A stretch of 64,000 nt of DNA. Origin: Dyella japonica A8 (GTDB lineage Bacteria; Pseudomonadota; Gammaproteobacteria; Xanthomonadales; Rhodanobacteraceae). The notes under the pieces were generated by a model that was not told the DNA's origin, did no database searches, and was given only the letters and a program-made list of their open reading frames with translations. The stretch is from positions 992,001-1,056,000 of the forward strand of contig NZ_CP008884.1 of NCBI RefSeq assembly GCF_000725385.1, given 5' to 3'. The translations under genes and the position numbers were made by a program. Position 1 is the first letter of the stretch. Every line of letters starts with the position of its first letter. This document shows, piece after piece, positions 7,542 to 16,532 of this stretch.

Positions 7542-9683
7542 ATGTCGGCCGTGCCATCCGATCCATCGATCCGACAACGCTGGCCCTGGCTGCGGGATTT
7601 TCTCGTCGGCGAGCGCCAGGGGTGGATCTTTGTCTTCAAGTGCATGCTGGCGTTCTATCTCGCCGCGTGGCTGACCATGGTGTTCCAGCTGGAGCAACCC
7701 TCCACCACCATGATCACGGTATCGATCGTGATGCATCCGCAAAGCGGCATGGTGCTGGCCAAGAGCTTCTACCGCACCATCGGCACCTGCACCGGCAGCT
7801 TGTTCGCGTTGGTGTTGATGACGGTGTTTCCGCAGCAGCGTGAGCTGTTCCTGTTCAGTCTCTCGCTGTGGGTGGGCCTGTGCGCGGGCGGCGCGGTGCT
7901 GTACCGCAACTTCATGTCCTACGGTTTCGTGCTGGCGGGTTACACCGCGGTGATCGTGACCCTGCCGGCCATCGACAACCCCTACGCCGTGTTCAATTCG
8001 GCCGTGCAGCGCGTGAGCGAAGTAATGCTGGGCATCATCGTGGCCGGCCTGGTCAGCGACACGGTGTTGCCCGAGCGCCTGCGCCAGGTGCTGCGGCGAA
8101 GGGCGCGGGAGCACTACGGGCACTTCCTCGATTTCGCGCGCGGCAGCCTGGGCGGTGTCATTCCGCGCGAAGAGATGGAACAGGCGCATCTGCACTTTGT
8201 GCGCGCCGCCGTGGAAATCGAGGACCTGCGTTCCACGGTGATCTTCGAAGATCCCGAAGCCCGCGCGCGCAGCAGCCGCATGCAGTTGCTCAACGTGCTC
8301 TACATGGCGGCGGCCACCAGCTTCCAGTCGCTGCACCATCTGATCAACCGCCTGAAGCGCACCAACCATCCCCGCACGGCCGGCGCGCTGATCAAGCTTT
8401 ATGCCCCGGTGGGCGAGGCGCTGTCGCCGCCGGCCGACGAGCAGCACCGGCCCCGGGTGATGGCCAGCCGCCTGGAAGCCTGCGAACCCAGGCTGCCGGA
8501 GCTGGCCGCGCAACTGCGCGAGGAGCTGCGGCAGGATCCGGAAATGCTGCTGGAGTTCGACAGCGGCGCCGCGCTGCTCTATCGCTTCGTCAGGGAACTG
8601 CGCGACTTCACGGCGCTCGAAGCCACGCTGCGAGAAACGCAGGGCACGCTGGGCGGCACGGTGGAGCGGATCAGCTTCCGGCGCGCCAACGAGTTCGTCG
8701 CGCCGGGCATCGCGGTCGTCCGCACGTTCCTTACCCTGGCCACGCTCAGCACGTTCTGGCTGATCACGAACTGGCCGTCCGGAACCACGGCGATGCTGTT
8801 GGCCACCGTGTTCAGCGGACTGCTCGCGACATCGCCACGGCCAATCCCGGCCACCGTCAACATGTGGATCGGCGTGGCGCTGGGCATGCTGGCCGCTTTC
8901 ATCGTGGTGCTGTGGATACTGCCCGGCAGCGATGGTTTCCTGATGCTGATACTGGCCAGCGGTCCCTTGCTGATGATCGGGCCGTACCTGACCACGCGCA
9001 ACGCGACGTTGCCGGGCATCGGCTCCGGCTACATGCTGGGCTTCGCCACCATCCTGGCGTTGAAGAACCCCATGGTTTACGCGCCGGACCGGCTGTTCAA
9101 CGACGCCATTGCTTCCCTGTTCGGCCTGATCATGTGCGGCGTGGCCTTCATGATCATTCCCGCCGTGATCGGCACGGAATGGCTGCGCAGGCGGCAACTC
9201 CAGCAACTGCGCCGCCAGGTGACGATGGCCGCCACCGCGCCGCTGGAAGGCCTGGTGTACCGGTTCGAAAGCGAGAATCGCGACCTGTTCCATCAGATCG
9301 TGCAGTTCACCAAGCCGGGCAGCGCCGAGTCGCGCGGCCAGCTGGCCTGGGCGCTGGCCGTGCATGACTCCGGCCGCGCGGTGATCGAGCTGCGCCAGGA
9401 CATGCAACAAGCCGAGCTGCCGCCACCGATCATGGAAACCCTGCAGCGAGCCGTGCAATCGCTGGCCCGGCTCTACGACGAGCCGGATCAGGCGCGCTGG
9501 GCGGCGGCGGATCGCGACGTGGATCACGCCCTCACGTTGACCCGGCAGACACTGCCGCTGGCCCGGGCGAGCTGCCAGCCGGCGCTGGCGCACCTGCTGC
9601 AATTGCGCACGGCGCTGCGCGACGACGAGTCGGCGCTCGCCCCTTACATCGTCAAGGCACCGGAGACCGACCATGCCGCTTGA
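7542..9683 (+). CDS. FUSC/AaeB-type inner-membrane efflux transporter
   Basis: A 713-residue protein with the duplicated FUSC architecture. One cluster of about five to six membrane helices spans residues ~30-180, a cytoplasmic helical region ~180-390, and a second helix cluster ~395-545, then a C-terminal soluble domain. The family (AaeB, p-hydroxybenzoic acid efflux) exports aromatic carboxylates with an AaeA-like periplasmic adaptor. It starts 3 bp after marR and overlaps the DUF1656 gene by 11 bp, so marR, pump, DUF1656 and adaptor form one operon. Substrate is inferred from the family only. Confidence 0.85.
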   Translation: MSAVPSDPSIRQRWPWLRDFLVGERQGWIFVFKCMLAFYLAAWLTMVFQLEQPSTTMITVSIVMHPQSGMVLAKSFYRTIGTCTGSLFALVLMTVFPQQRELFLFSLSLWVGLCAGGAVLYRNFMSYGFVLAGYTAVIVTLPAIDNPYAVFNSAVQRVSEVMLGIIVAGLVSDTVLPERLRQVLRRRAREHYGHFLDFARGSLGGVIPREEMEQAHLHFVRAAVEIEDLRSTVIFEDPEARARSSRMQLLNVLYMAAATSFQSLHHLINRLKRTNHPRTAGALIKLYAPVGEALSPPADEQHRPRVMASRLEACEPRLPELAAQLREELRQDPEMLLEFDSGAALLYRFVRELRDFTALEATLRETQGTLGGTVERISFRRANEFVAPGIAVVRTFLTLATLSTFWLITNWPSGTTAMLLATVFSGLLATSPRPIPATVNMWIGVALGMLAAFIVVLWILPGSDGFLMLILASGPLLMIGPYLTTRNATLPGIGSGYMLGFATILALKNPMVYAPDRLFNDAIASLFGLIMCGVAFMIIPAVIGTEWLRRRQLQQLRRQVTMAATAPLEGLVYRFESENRDLFHQIVQFTKPGSAESRGQLAWALAVHDSGRAVIELRQDMQQAELPPPIMETLQRAVQSLARLYDEPDQARWAAADRDVDHALTLTRQTLPLARASCQPALAHLLQLRTALRDDESALAPYIVKAPETDHAA

Positions 9684-9873
9684 AATCGCCCTTGGCGACG
9701 CCCTGGTGCCCGGCATGCTGCTGGTTTACCTGGGCTGCCTGCTGGTGCTGTGGGCCATCGACACCATCGTCGGGCGCTATGGCCTGTATCGCTATGTCTG
9801 GCATCCCTCCCTGTTCCGCGTGGCCGTGTTCTTCGTGCTGTTCGGCGCGGCTGGCCTGTTGTTGTATCCCTGA
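9673..9873 (+). CDS. DUF1656 small membrane protein (AaeX-like)
   Basis: A 66-residue protein with two hydrophobic helices (about residues 12-32 and 45-64) separated by a short polar loop containing the DUF1656 pattern (GRYGLYRYVWHPSLF). Such proteins regularly sit between FUSC transporters and HlyD-type adaptors; their exact role is unclear. It overlaps the 3' end of the transporter gene and precedes the adaptor gene by 9 bp. Confidence 0.85.
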   Translation: MPLEIALGDALVPGMLLVYLGCLLVLWAIDTIVGRYGLYRYVWHPSLFRVAVFFVLFGAAGLLLYP

Positions 9874-9882
9874 GTCGCCACT

Positions 9883-10911
9883 ATGAAATTTCAGCCCCAA
9901 GCCCTGCTCCGATTTGCCATCACCGCGGTCGTCGTGATCGTCGCGTTGGTGCTATGCCATCTCCTGTGGCGGCACTACATGTATTCGCCGTGGACACGCG
10001 ACGGCCGCGTGCGCGCGGAAGTGATACGCATCGCGCCCGACGTCTCTGGTCTGGTCACGCGCGTGCCGGTGATCGACAACGCCGAGGTGAAGAAGGGCGA
10101 CGTGCTCTTCGAAATCGATCCGCAGCGTTACCAGATCGCGCTGGCGCAGGCCGATGCCAACCTCAACTCCGCCAAGGCCGCGGCACGTGCCGCCGGCGCC
10201 AACATCGACGCCGTGCTGGCCAGCGCCGCCGCGCGCAAAGCGGAGTACGACATGCGCCAGGAGCAGGCGCAGCGTCGCCAGGAGCTGGCCGACGTGGTGC
10301 CCAAGGAAGAGCGCACCGATGCCAAGTCCGCCGCCACGACCGCGCGCGCCATCTGGGAGCAGGCGCAGGCCAGCGGCCACCAGGCCAGCGCATCGCGCGA
10401 GCAGGCCGAGGCCGCCGTGGTGCAGGCGCAGGTCGCCGTCGATCGCGCCAAGCTGGATCTGGAGCGCACCGAGGTGCGTGCACCGGTGGACGGCTATGTG
10501 ACCAACCTCGATGTGCGCGTGGGCGACTACGCCGCCACCGGCAGCCCGCGCCTGGCCCTGATCGACCGGCACAGCTACTACATCTACGGCTATTTCGAAG
10601 AAACCAAGCTGCCGCACCTGCGCATCGGTGACACGGTGGACATCCGCATGATGGCCGGCGGCGCGCGCCTGAAGGGACGCATCGTCGGCGTGGCGCGCGG
10701 CATCACCGACCGCGACAACCCGACCGGCCGCGACCTGCTGGCGGACGTCAATCCCACGTTCAACTGGGTGCGCCTGGCGCAGCGCGTGCCGGTACGCATC
10801 GAGATTGAAGAAGACAGCGTGCCGAAGGGCATGATCCTCGCGGCCGGCATGACCGCCAGTATCGACGTGAACCCGAGTCACGCGGCGGACGACGAACAGG
10901 CGTCGAAGTAA
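9883..10911 (+). CDS. HlyD/AaeA-type periplasmic adaptor subunit of the efflux pump
   Basis: A 342-residue membrane-fusion protein. A single N-terminal helix (residues ~10-30) anchors it in the inner membrane. A barrel-sandwich segment follows (VSGLVTRVPVIDNAEVKKGD), then a long Ala/Gln/Glu-rich coiled-coil hairpin (~90-190), the second half of the lipoyl-like domain (RTEVRAPVDGYVTNLDVRVG) and a beta-barrel domain. It bridges the FUSC transporter to an outer-membrane factor, which is not encoded here. Last gene of the operon; a REP pair follows immediately. Confidence 0.88.
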   Translation: MKFQPQALLRFAITAVVVIVALVLCHLLWRHYMYSPWTRDGRVRAEVIRIAPDVSGLVTRVPVIDNAEVKKGDVLFEIDPQRYQIALAQADANLNSAKAAARAAGANIDAVLASAAARKAEYDMRQEQAQRRQELADVVPKEERTDAKSAATTARAIWEQAQASGHQASASREQAEAAVVQAQVAVDRAKLDLERTEVRAPVDGYVTNLDVRVGDYAATGSPRLALIDRHSYYIYGYFEETKLPHLRIGDTVDIRMMAGGARLKGRIVGVARGITDRDNPTGRDLLADVNPTFNWVRLAQRVPVRIEIEEDSVPKGMILAAGMTASIDVNPSHAADDEQASK

Positions 10912-10923
10912 CGCGTCGAACCC

Positions 10924-11006
10924 TGTGGGAGCCCACCCTGTGGGCGACAAGCCAACGGAGCGGAGACGCCGAAACGTTGCGGTCGCGCACAAGGTGCGCT
11001 CCTACC
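10924..11006. repeat. REP-type inverted pair (family B)
   Basis: TGTGGGAGCCCACCCTGTGG and an inverted partner (CGCACAAGGTGCGCTCCTAC) about 35 bp apart. They lie in the gap between the efflux operon and pssA. The linker CCAACGGAGCGG matches those in the 12.4-13.4 kb array. Confidence 0.85.
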
Positions 11007-11036
11007 CGACAGGGTGGGTTGATACCATGGCGCCCC

Positions 11037-12431
11037 ATGAATCGACCGCTACCCTCGCCACGCAGCCTTGCCCGCCGACTGCTTTCCCTGCGCCGGCGGC
11101 GCGGGCCGGATCTGTCCGCGCACGTGAATTTCGCCGTGCCGGCGGCGGCGATCACCACGCTGGCGGGGCCGGCGGCCTTTCGCGACACGCTGCTGACGCT
11201 GATCGCGCAGGCAGAACGGCGCATCGTGCTGGTCGCCTTGTACCTGCAGGATGACGATGCGGGTCGCGAAGTGCTTGAAGCCCTGCACGCGGCGCAGGCG
11301 GCGCGGCCGGAGCTCTGCATCGAGGTTTACGTGGACTGGCATCGCGCGCGTCGCGGCCTGATCGGCAAGGGCGGCAGCGAAGGCAATGCCGCCATGTACC
11401 GTCAGTATGCCGAGCGCCTGGGCGATGACGTGGTGATCCGCGGCGTGCCGGTGCAGACGCGCGAGCTGTTCGGCGTGCTGCACCTGAAGGGCTTCATCAT
11501 CGACGACACGGTGCTCTACAGCGGCGCCAGCCTCAACGATGTGTACCTGGCGAAGCACGGCCGCTACCGCCTCGACCGCTACCACGTCATCCGCCACCAG
11601 CCGCTCGCGGACAGCATGGTGGCGTTCGTGCACCGGCAGTTTCGCGACAGCGACGCCGTGCCGCGGCTGGATCGCCAGCCGCAGCCGCGCGCACGCGAGC
11701 TGCAGGAGCCGATCCGCCGCCTGCGCCAGTCCCTGCAGCAGGCGAAGTACACCGGCGAGAGCGAAGTGCCCCGCCATGGCGATGTGATGGTGATCCCGCT
11801 GGCGGGCCTGGGCCGCGACGACAATGCGCTCAACGAAGCCCTGCTGGATCTACTGCGTGGCGCGCAGCGCCGCGTGATCCTGCTGACACCGTATTTCAAC
11901 ATGCCGCGCCCGGTGCGCGCGGTGGTCGGCCAGTTGCTGCGTCGCGGTTGCCAGCTGGACATCATGGTCGGCGACAAGACCGCCAACGATTTCTACATTC
12001 CGCCGGAACAGCCGTTCAACCGCATCGGCCTGCTGCCGTACCTGTACGAGGCCAACCTGCGCCGCTTCGCGCGCATCCACCAGCGCGCCATCGACAACGG
12101 CCAGCTCAACCTGTGGCTGTGGCGCGACGGCGACAACACCTACCACCTCAAGGGCCTGTTCGTGGACGAGGAGATTGCCGTGCTCACCGGCAACAACCTC
12201 AATCCACGCGCCTGGGCACTGGATCTGGAAAACGGCCTGCTGCTGCGTGACCAGTCGCGCCAGCTGATGGCACAGCACGAGGCGGAATGGCAGGCGCTAC
12301 GCAGCCACGCCACCCGGCTTGAGCACTATCGCGACCTGCCGGGTGCGCGCAGCTATCCGCCGGAAGTGCGTAAGTTGTTGAAGCGCCTGCGGCGCGTGCG
12401 GTTGGACCGGCTTATTGGTCGGTTGCTCTGA
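11037..12431 (+). CDS. pssA: CDP-diacylglycerol-serine O-phosphatidyltransferase (PLD-superfamily PssA)
   Basis: A 464-residue protein close in length to E. coli PssA (451). It carries two HKD motifs of the phospholipase D superfamily: HLKGFIIDD in the first half and HLKGLFVDE in the second. The second is followed by the PssA signature TGNNLNPRAWALDLENG. It makes phosphatidylserine from CDP-diacylglycerol and serine, the first step to phosphatidylethanolamine. ATG 11037 is chosen because the frame upstream runs into the REP pair; the N-terminus is then a basic, arginine-rich segment suited to membrane association. Confidence 0.9.
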   Translation: MNRPLPSPRSLARRLLSLRRRRGPDLSAHVNFAVPAAAITTLAGPAAFRDTLLTLIAQAERRIVLVALYLQDDDAGREVLEALHAAQAARPELCIEVYVDWHRARRGLIGKGGSEGNAAMYRQYAERLGDDVVIRGVPVQTRELFGVLHLKGFIIDDTVLYSGASLNDVYLAKHGRYRLDRYHVIRHQPLADSMVAFVHRQFRDSDAVPRLDRQPQPRARELQEPIRRLRQSLQQAKYTGESEVPRHGDVMVIPLAGLGRDDNALNEALLDLLRGAQRRVILLTPYFNMPRPVRAVVGQLLRRGCQLDIMVGDKTANDFYIPPEQPFNRIGLLPYLYEANLRRFARIHQRAIDNGQLNLWLWRDGDNTYHLKGLFVDEEIAVLTGNNLNPRAWALDLENGLLLRDQSRQLMAQHEAEWQALRSHATRLEHYRDLPGARSYPPEVRKLLKRLRRVRLDRLIGRLL

Positions 12432-12456
12432 TCACAAAGCGACCGCAGAGCTTTTT

Positions 12457-13350
12457 TGTAGGAGCCCACTGGTGGGCGACAAGCTAACGGAGCGGTGACG
12501 GAGAGGCGCCGCAGTCGCGCACAGGGTGCGCTCCCACACGAGAGCGTGGCACCGCGATGATGCAGGCTTTTCTGTGGGAGCCCACCCTGTGGGCGACAGG
12601 CCGACGGAGCGGTGACGCCGAGGCGCCGCAGTCGCGCACAGGGTGCGCTCCCACAAGGGAGCGTGGCACCGCGATGATGCAGGCTTTTCTGTGGGAGCCC
12701 ACCCTGTGGGCGACAGGCCAACAGAGCGGTGACTTCGAGGCGCACCGGTCGCGCACAAGTGCGCTCCTACAAGAGAGCTTGGCGTTTCGATGATGCGGAT
12801 TTTCTGCAGGAGCCCACTGGTGGGCGACAGGCCGACGGAGCGGTGACGCCGAGGCGTCGCAGTCGCGCACAGGGTGCGCTCCCACAAGGGAGCGTGGCAC
12901 CGCGATGATGCGGGCTTTTCTGTGGGAGCCCACCCTGTGGGCGACAAGCCAACAGAGCGGTGACTTCGAGGCGCCGCGGTCGCGCACAAGTGCGCTCCTA
13001 CAAGAGAGCTTGGCGCTTCGATGATGGGGATTTTCTGTAGGAGCCCACTGGTGGGCGACAGGCCGACGGAGCGGTGACGGCGAGGCGCCGCAGTCGCGCA
13101 CAGGGTGCGCTCCCACAAGGGAGCGTGGCACCGCGATGATGCGGGCTTTTCTGTGGGAGCCCACCCTGTGGGCGACAGGCAACGAAGCGGTGACTTCGAG
13201 GCGCACCGGTCGCGCACAAGTGCGCTCCTACAAGAGAGCTTGGCGCTTCGATGATGCGGATTTTCTGTAGGAGCCCACTGGTGGGCGACAAGCCGATGGA
13301 GCGGTGACGGCGAGGCGTTGCTGCCGCGCACAGGGTGCGCTCCCACAAGG
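12457..13350. repeat. Tandem array of eight ~116-bp REP-pair units
   Basis: Units begin at 12457, 12573, 12690, 12805, 12921, 13036, 13152 and 13266 (spacing 114-117 bp). Each unit is a left REP (TGTRGGAGCCCAC...GGGCGAC), a linker (GGAGCGGTGAC), an inverted right REP (TCGCGCACA...TGCGCTCC) and a second linker. Left arms come in two forms (CACTGGTGGG or CACCCTGTGGG), as do right arms. Units 4+5 and 6+7 repeat the same order, giving a ~231-bp higher-order period. The array fills the pssA-GNAT gap. Long open frames across it are by-products of the repeat. Confidence 0.95.
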
Positions 13351-13368
13351 GCTTCGTCCGGCTCGGGG

Positions 13369-13965
13369 TCAGCCGGCCAGGCGTTCCAGCCGCATCGCCA
13401 GCCAGCGCGCGACGTCCGGCCATTCGTTGTCGATCACACTGAAGCACACGGTGTGGCGAAGTGTGCCGTCAGGGCGTCGCTTGTGGTTGCGCAGCATGCC
13501 TTCGCGCACGGCGCCGAGGCGCTCGATGGCGCGCTGTGAATCGAGGTTGCGGTGGTCGGTGTGAAACTCCACCGCGACGCAGCCCAGTTGTTCGAAGGCA
13601 TGCTGCAGCAGCAGGCGCTTGCACGCGGTGTTGAGGTGGCTCTTCTGCCAGCGCTTGGCGTACCAGGTGTAGCCAATGGCCACGCGACGCGGGTCGTTCA
13701 CGGCATCGTAGAAGCGCGTGGTGCCGACGATGTCGCCGCTGCTCTTTTCGCGCACCGCGAAGGGCAGCATCAAACCGGCCTTCTGGCCATCCAGCGCCTT
13801 GGCGATGTACGCCGCCGCCTCGCCCGGTGCGGGCGCGCTGGTGAACCACAGATTCCACAGCTCGCCGTCCGCCGCCGCCGCTTCGAGGGCCGGGGCGTGG
13901 TCGGGCGTGAGGGGTTCGAGGGCGACGTAGGCGTCTTCCAGCAGGACAGGCGTCAGCGCGGACAT
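13369..13965 (-). CDS. GNAT family N-acetyltransferase (RimJ/RimL-like)
   Basis: A 198-residue single-domain acetyltransferase. It has the N-terminal strand pattern of RimJ/RimL proteins (VLLEDAYVALEPLTPDHAPAL), the region before acetyl-CoA binding (IVGTTRFYDAV...VAIGYTWYAKRWQKS) and the late FHTDHRNLDSQRAIERLGAVREG stretch that packs against CoA. The family acetylates protein N-termini or small amines; the substrate cannot be read here. GGAG precedes the ATG. It lies 25 bp downstream of the ydcH-like gene on the same strand and may share its transcript. Confidence 0.85.
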   Translation of the reverse strand: MSALTPVLLEDAYVALEPLTPDHAPALEAAAADGELWNLWFTSAPAPGEAAAYIAKALDGQKAGLMLPFAVREKSSGDIVGTTRFYDAVNDPRRVAIGYTWYAKRWQKSHLNTACKRLLLQHAFEQLGCVAVEFHTDHRNLDSQRAIERLGAVREGMLRNHKRRPDGTLRHTVCFSVIDNEWPDVARWLAMRLERLAG

Positions 13966-13990
13966 CGGTGCTCCGGGGAGGGGCGGACGT

Positions 13991-14197
13991 TCAGGCGTCC
14001 AGGTCGGGGATCAGCTTGCTTTCCAGTCGCGCAATATGATCTTTCAGCAGCAGTTTGCGCTTCTTCATGCGGGTGAGCTGCAGCTCGTCGCGGCTGAACG
14101 ACGCCGCCAGGTGTTCGATGGCCACGTCGAGGTCGCGGTGCTCGACGCGCAATTCGGCCAGCAGATGGGCGATCTCGGCTTGGTCCTGGACCTGCAT
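13991..14197 (-). CDS. YdcH/DUF465 family small coiled-coil protein
   Basis: A 68-residue all-helical protein with the DUF465 hallmark: an acidic heptad N-terminal half (AELRVEHRDLDVAIEHL) and a basic LTRMKKRKLLLKDHIARLE stretch. Function of the family is not established. Divergent from ttcA, whose start is about 100 bp away; the shared gap contains a TACAAT box at 14263-14268, a plausible -10 for ttcA. Confidence 0.85.
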   Translation of the reverse strand: MQVQDQAEIAHLLAELRVEHRDLDVAIEHLAASFSRDELQLTRMKKRKLLLKDHIARLESKLIPDLDA

Positions 14198-14295
14198 GAC
14201 GGCGGTTTGGCTGGGGAAACCCCGCCAGTGTACCTCCGCCGGACCCCGGCCGGTCAGGTCGGTACAATAGGGGGCCGTCCCGCCCCGAACGATCC

Positions 14296-15159
14296 ATGTC
14301 CGCCCAGCCCGAAGCCACCCGCAAGCAGCACTACGAGGCCGCCAAGCTGGCCAAGCGCCTGCGTCACCAGGTGGGCCAGGCCATTGCTGACTTCAACATG
14401 GTCGAGGCAGGCGACAAGGTCATGGTGTGCCTGTCCGGCGGCAAGGATTCCTACACGCTGCTGGACATCCTGTTGTCGCTGCAGGCCAGGGCGCCGGTGC
14501 GCTTTGAGATCGTCGCGGTGAACCTGGACCAGAAGCAGCCGGGCTTTCCCGAGCATGTGCTGCCGGAATACCTGACCGCGCTGGGCGTGCCGTTTCACAT
14601 CATCGAGCAGGACACCTACAGCACCGTCACCCGCGTCATCCCGGAAGGGAAGACCATGTGCAGCCTGTGCTCGCGCCTGCGGCGCGGCGCGCTGTACCAC
14701 TGGGCGGCGGCCAACGGCGTCACCAAGATTGCGCTGGGCCACCATCGCGACGACATCCTGGGCACGTTCTTCCTGAACCTGTTCTACCAGGCCCAGCTCA
14801 AGGCCATGCCGCCCAAGCTGCGCTCGGACGATGGCCGCCACGTGGTGATCCGGCCGTTGGCCTACTGCAAGGAAAGCGATATCGCCGCCTACGCGGAGGA
14901 GCGCGCGTTCCCGATCATCCCCTGCAACCTCTGCGGTTCGCAGGAAAACCTGCAACGCAAGGCAGTTAAGCGCATGATGGAGGACTGGGAACAGACCCAG
15001 CCCGGCCGCGCCGAGAATATTTTCCGCGCGTTGGGCAGCGTGTCACCCTCTCAGCTCGCCGATCGCAACCTGTTCGACTTCGCGTCGCTAGGCGCACGCG
15101 AATGCACTCCCCGCGCCGATGCGCACCAGTGGCTTGCCGGCACGCCCGACGAGTCGTGA
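14296..15159 (+). CDS. ttcA: tRNA 2-thiocytidine(32) synthetase TtcA
   Basis: A 287-residue protein with the PP-loop ATP-pyrophosphatase motif SGGKDS at 47-52 and two cysteine pairs (CSLC and CNLC) that ligate the Fe-S cluster in this family. The GHHRDD motif of the PP-loop fold is also present. TtcA thiolates C32 of certain tRNAs using ATP. Length and motif order match the E. coli enzyme. The aminotransferase gene starts 28 bp after the stop, so co-transcription is possible. Confidence 0.95.
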   Translation: MSAQPEATRKQHYEAAKLAKRLRHQVGQAIADFNMVEAGDKVMVCLSGGKDSYTLLDILLSLQARAPVRFEIVAVNLDQKQPGFPEHVLPEYLTALGVPFHIIEQDTYSTVTRVIPEGKTMCSLCSRLRRGALYHWAAANGVTKIALGHHRDDILGTFFLNLFYQAQLKAMPPKLRSDDGRHVVIRPLAYCKESDIAAYAEERAFPIIPCNLCGSQENLQRKAVKRMMEDWEQTQPGRAENIFRALGSVSPSQLADRNLFDFASLGARECTPRADAHQWLAGTPDES

Positions 15160-15187
15160 ATCTTCAACCACTGAATTGAGTAACGCC

Positions 15188-16387
15188 GTGTCCCTCTTTG
15201 CATCCGTTGAAATGACCCCGGGCGATCCGATCCTGGGACTCACCGAGGCCTACCTGGCCGACAGCCGTCCGGGCAAGGTCAACCTGGGCGTGGGTATCTA
15301 TTACGACGAGAAGGGCCGCATCCCGCTGATGCGCGCCGTGCACGAAGTGGAAAAGTCGCTGGCGCTGGAAGCCAAGCCGCGCGGCTACCTGCCCATCGAT
15401 GGCATGCCGACCTACAACATCGCCACGCAGAAGCTGGTGTTCGGTGAAGACTCGCCGCTGCTGGCCGCCGGCCGCGTGGCCACCTCGCAGACCATCGGCG
15501 GCAGTGGCGCGCTGCGCATCGGCGCCGACCTGCTGAAGAAGGTGTTGCCCAAGGCCAAGGTCGCCATCAGCAACCCGAGCTGGGAAAACCACCGCGTGGT
15601 GTTCAGCGCCGCCGGCTTCGACGTGGTCGACTACGCCTACTACGACGCCGCCACGCATGGCCTGGATTTCGCCGGCATGCTGGCAGACCTCGGCAAGCTG
15701 GAGCCGGGCACCGTGGTGCTGCTGCACGCGTGCTGCCACAACCCGACCGGCGTGGACCTCAACGCCGAACAGTGGCAGCAGGTGGTGGACCTGGTGAAGG
15801 AGCGCGGCCTGATGCCGTTCGTCGACATGGCCTACCAGGGCTTCGACGAAGGCATCGACGCCGACGCCACCGCCGTGCGCCTGTTTGCTGCCTCCGGCAT
15901 CGACGCCTTCGTGGTCGCCAACTCGTACTCCAAGTCGTTCTCGCTGTACGGCGAGCGCGTGGGCGCGCTGTCGGTGGTGGGCAAGGACCGCGACGAAGCG
16001 CTGCGCGTGCAGTCGCTGGTCAAGCGCACCATCCGCTCCAACTACTCCAGCCCGGCCACCCACGGCGGCGCCCTCGTCTCCGGCGTGCTCAACAGCCGCG
16101 AGCTGAAGGCCATGTGGGAGCAGGAGCTGGGCGAGATGCGCGAGCGCATCCACGCGATGCGCGCCGGCATGGTGGAGAAGCTGGCCGCCGCGGGCTCCCC
16201 GCAGTTCGGCTTCATCCAGCAGCAGGCCGGTATGTTCTCCTACTCGGGCCTCAGCAAGGCCCAGGTGGACCGCCTGCGCGAGGAATACGCCATCTACGCC
16301 ATCGGCACCGGCCGCATCTGCGTCGCCGCGCTCAACCGCGCCAACCTGGATACGGTGGTGAATGCCGTGGCTGCGGTCAGCCGCTGA
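15188..16387 (+). CDS. tyrB: Aromatic/aspartate aminotransferase (class I PLP enzyme)
   Basis: A 399-residue PLP-dependent transaminase of the AspC/TyrB subgroup. The catalytic lysine is in SYSKSFSLYGERVGAL (K249), with the phosphate-binding arginine region downstream. The glycine-rich NLGVGIYYDEKG near residue 35 and HACCHNPTGVD near 185 are diagnostic. It transfers amino groups between aromatic amino acids or aspartate and 2-oxoglutarate; TyrB-like versus AspC-like specificity cannot be settled by eye. A GTG start (15188) matches the family N-terminus (SLFASVEMTPGDPILGL); the Shine-Dalgarno is weak. Confidence 0.87.
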   Translation: MSLFASVEMTPGDPILGLTEAYLADSRPGKVNLGVGIYYDEKGRIPLMRAVHEVEKSLALEAKPRGYLPIDGMPTYNIATQKLVFGEDSPLLAAGRVATSQTIGGSGALRIGADLLKKVLPKAKVAISNPSWENHRVVFSAAGFDVVDYAYYDAATHGLDFAGMLADLGKLEPGTVVLLHACCHNPTGVDLNAEQWQQVVDLVKERGLMPFVDMAYQGFDEGIDADATAVRLFAASGIDAFVVANSYSKSFSLYGERVGALSVVGKDRDEALRVQSLVKRTIRSNYSSPATHGGALVSGVLNSRELKAMWEQELGEMRERIHAMRAGMVEKLAAAGSPQFGFIQQQAGMFSYSGLSKAQVDRLREEYAIYAIGTGRICVAALNRANLDTVVNAVAAVSR

Positions 16388-16408
16388 TCTAGCCTCAACC
16401 CTACAGCT

Positions 16409-16514
16409 CGTCATCCCGGCGCAGGCCGGGATCCAGCGCCTCGGTGTTTGAAGATGCGAAACGGCATCTTCGAGATGCACGGCAACTGGATTCCGGCCTC
16501 CGCCGGAATGACGG
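16409..16514. repeat. Family A inverted repeat
   Basis: Outer arms CGTCATCCCGGCGCAGGCCG...CCAG and CTGGATTCCGGCC...GGAATGACGG face each other. Between them is a perfect inner pair, GAAGATGC / GCATCTTC. It sits between the aminotransferase gene and rdgC and could act as a bidirectional terminator. Confidence 0.85.
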
Positions 16515-16532
16515 CAAAAGCACGGATACCGA

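Noticed and set aside
7323..9716. 797-codon antisense frame under the FUSC transporter
   Set aside because: Gln/His/Arg-rich with no motifs; the plus strand encodes a full FUSC transporter in an operon.
12432..13346. A ~304-codon open frame on the minus strand across the 12.4-13.4 kb array
   Set aside because: It is a translation of tandem REP units (VGAHPVRDCGA-like repeats) with palindromic DNA; no start signal and no protein family.
12457..13350. CRISPR array
   Set aside because: The 116-bp units are repeats throughout, each is internally palindromic, there are no unique spacers of constant length and no cas genes.
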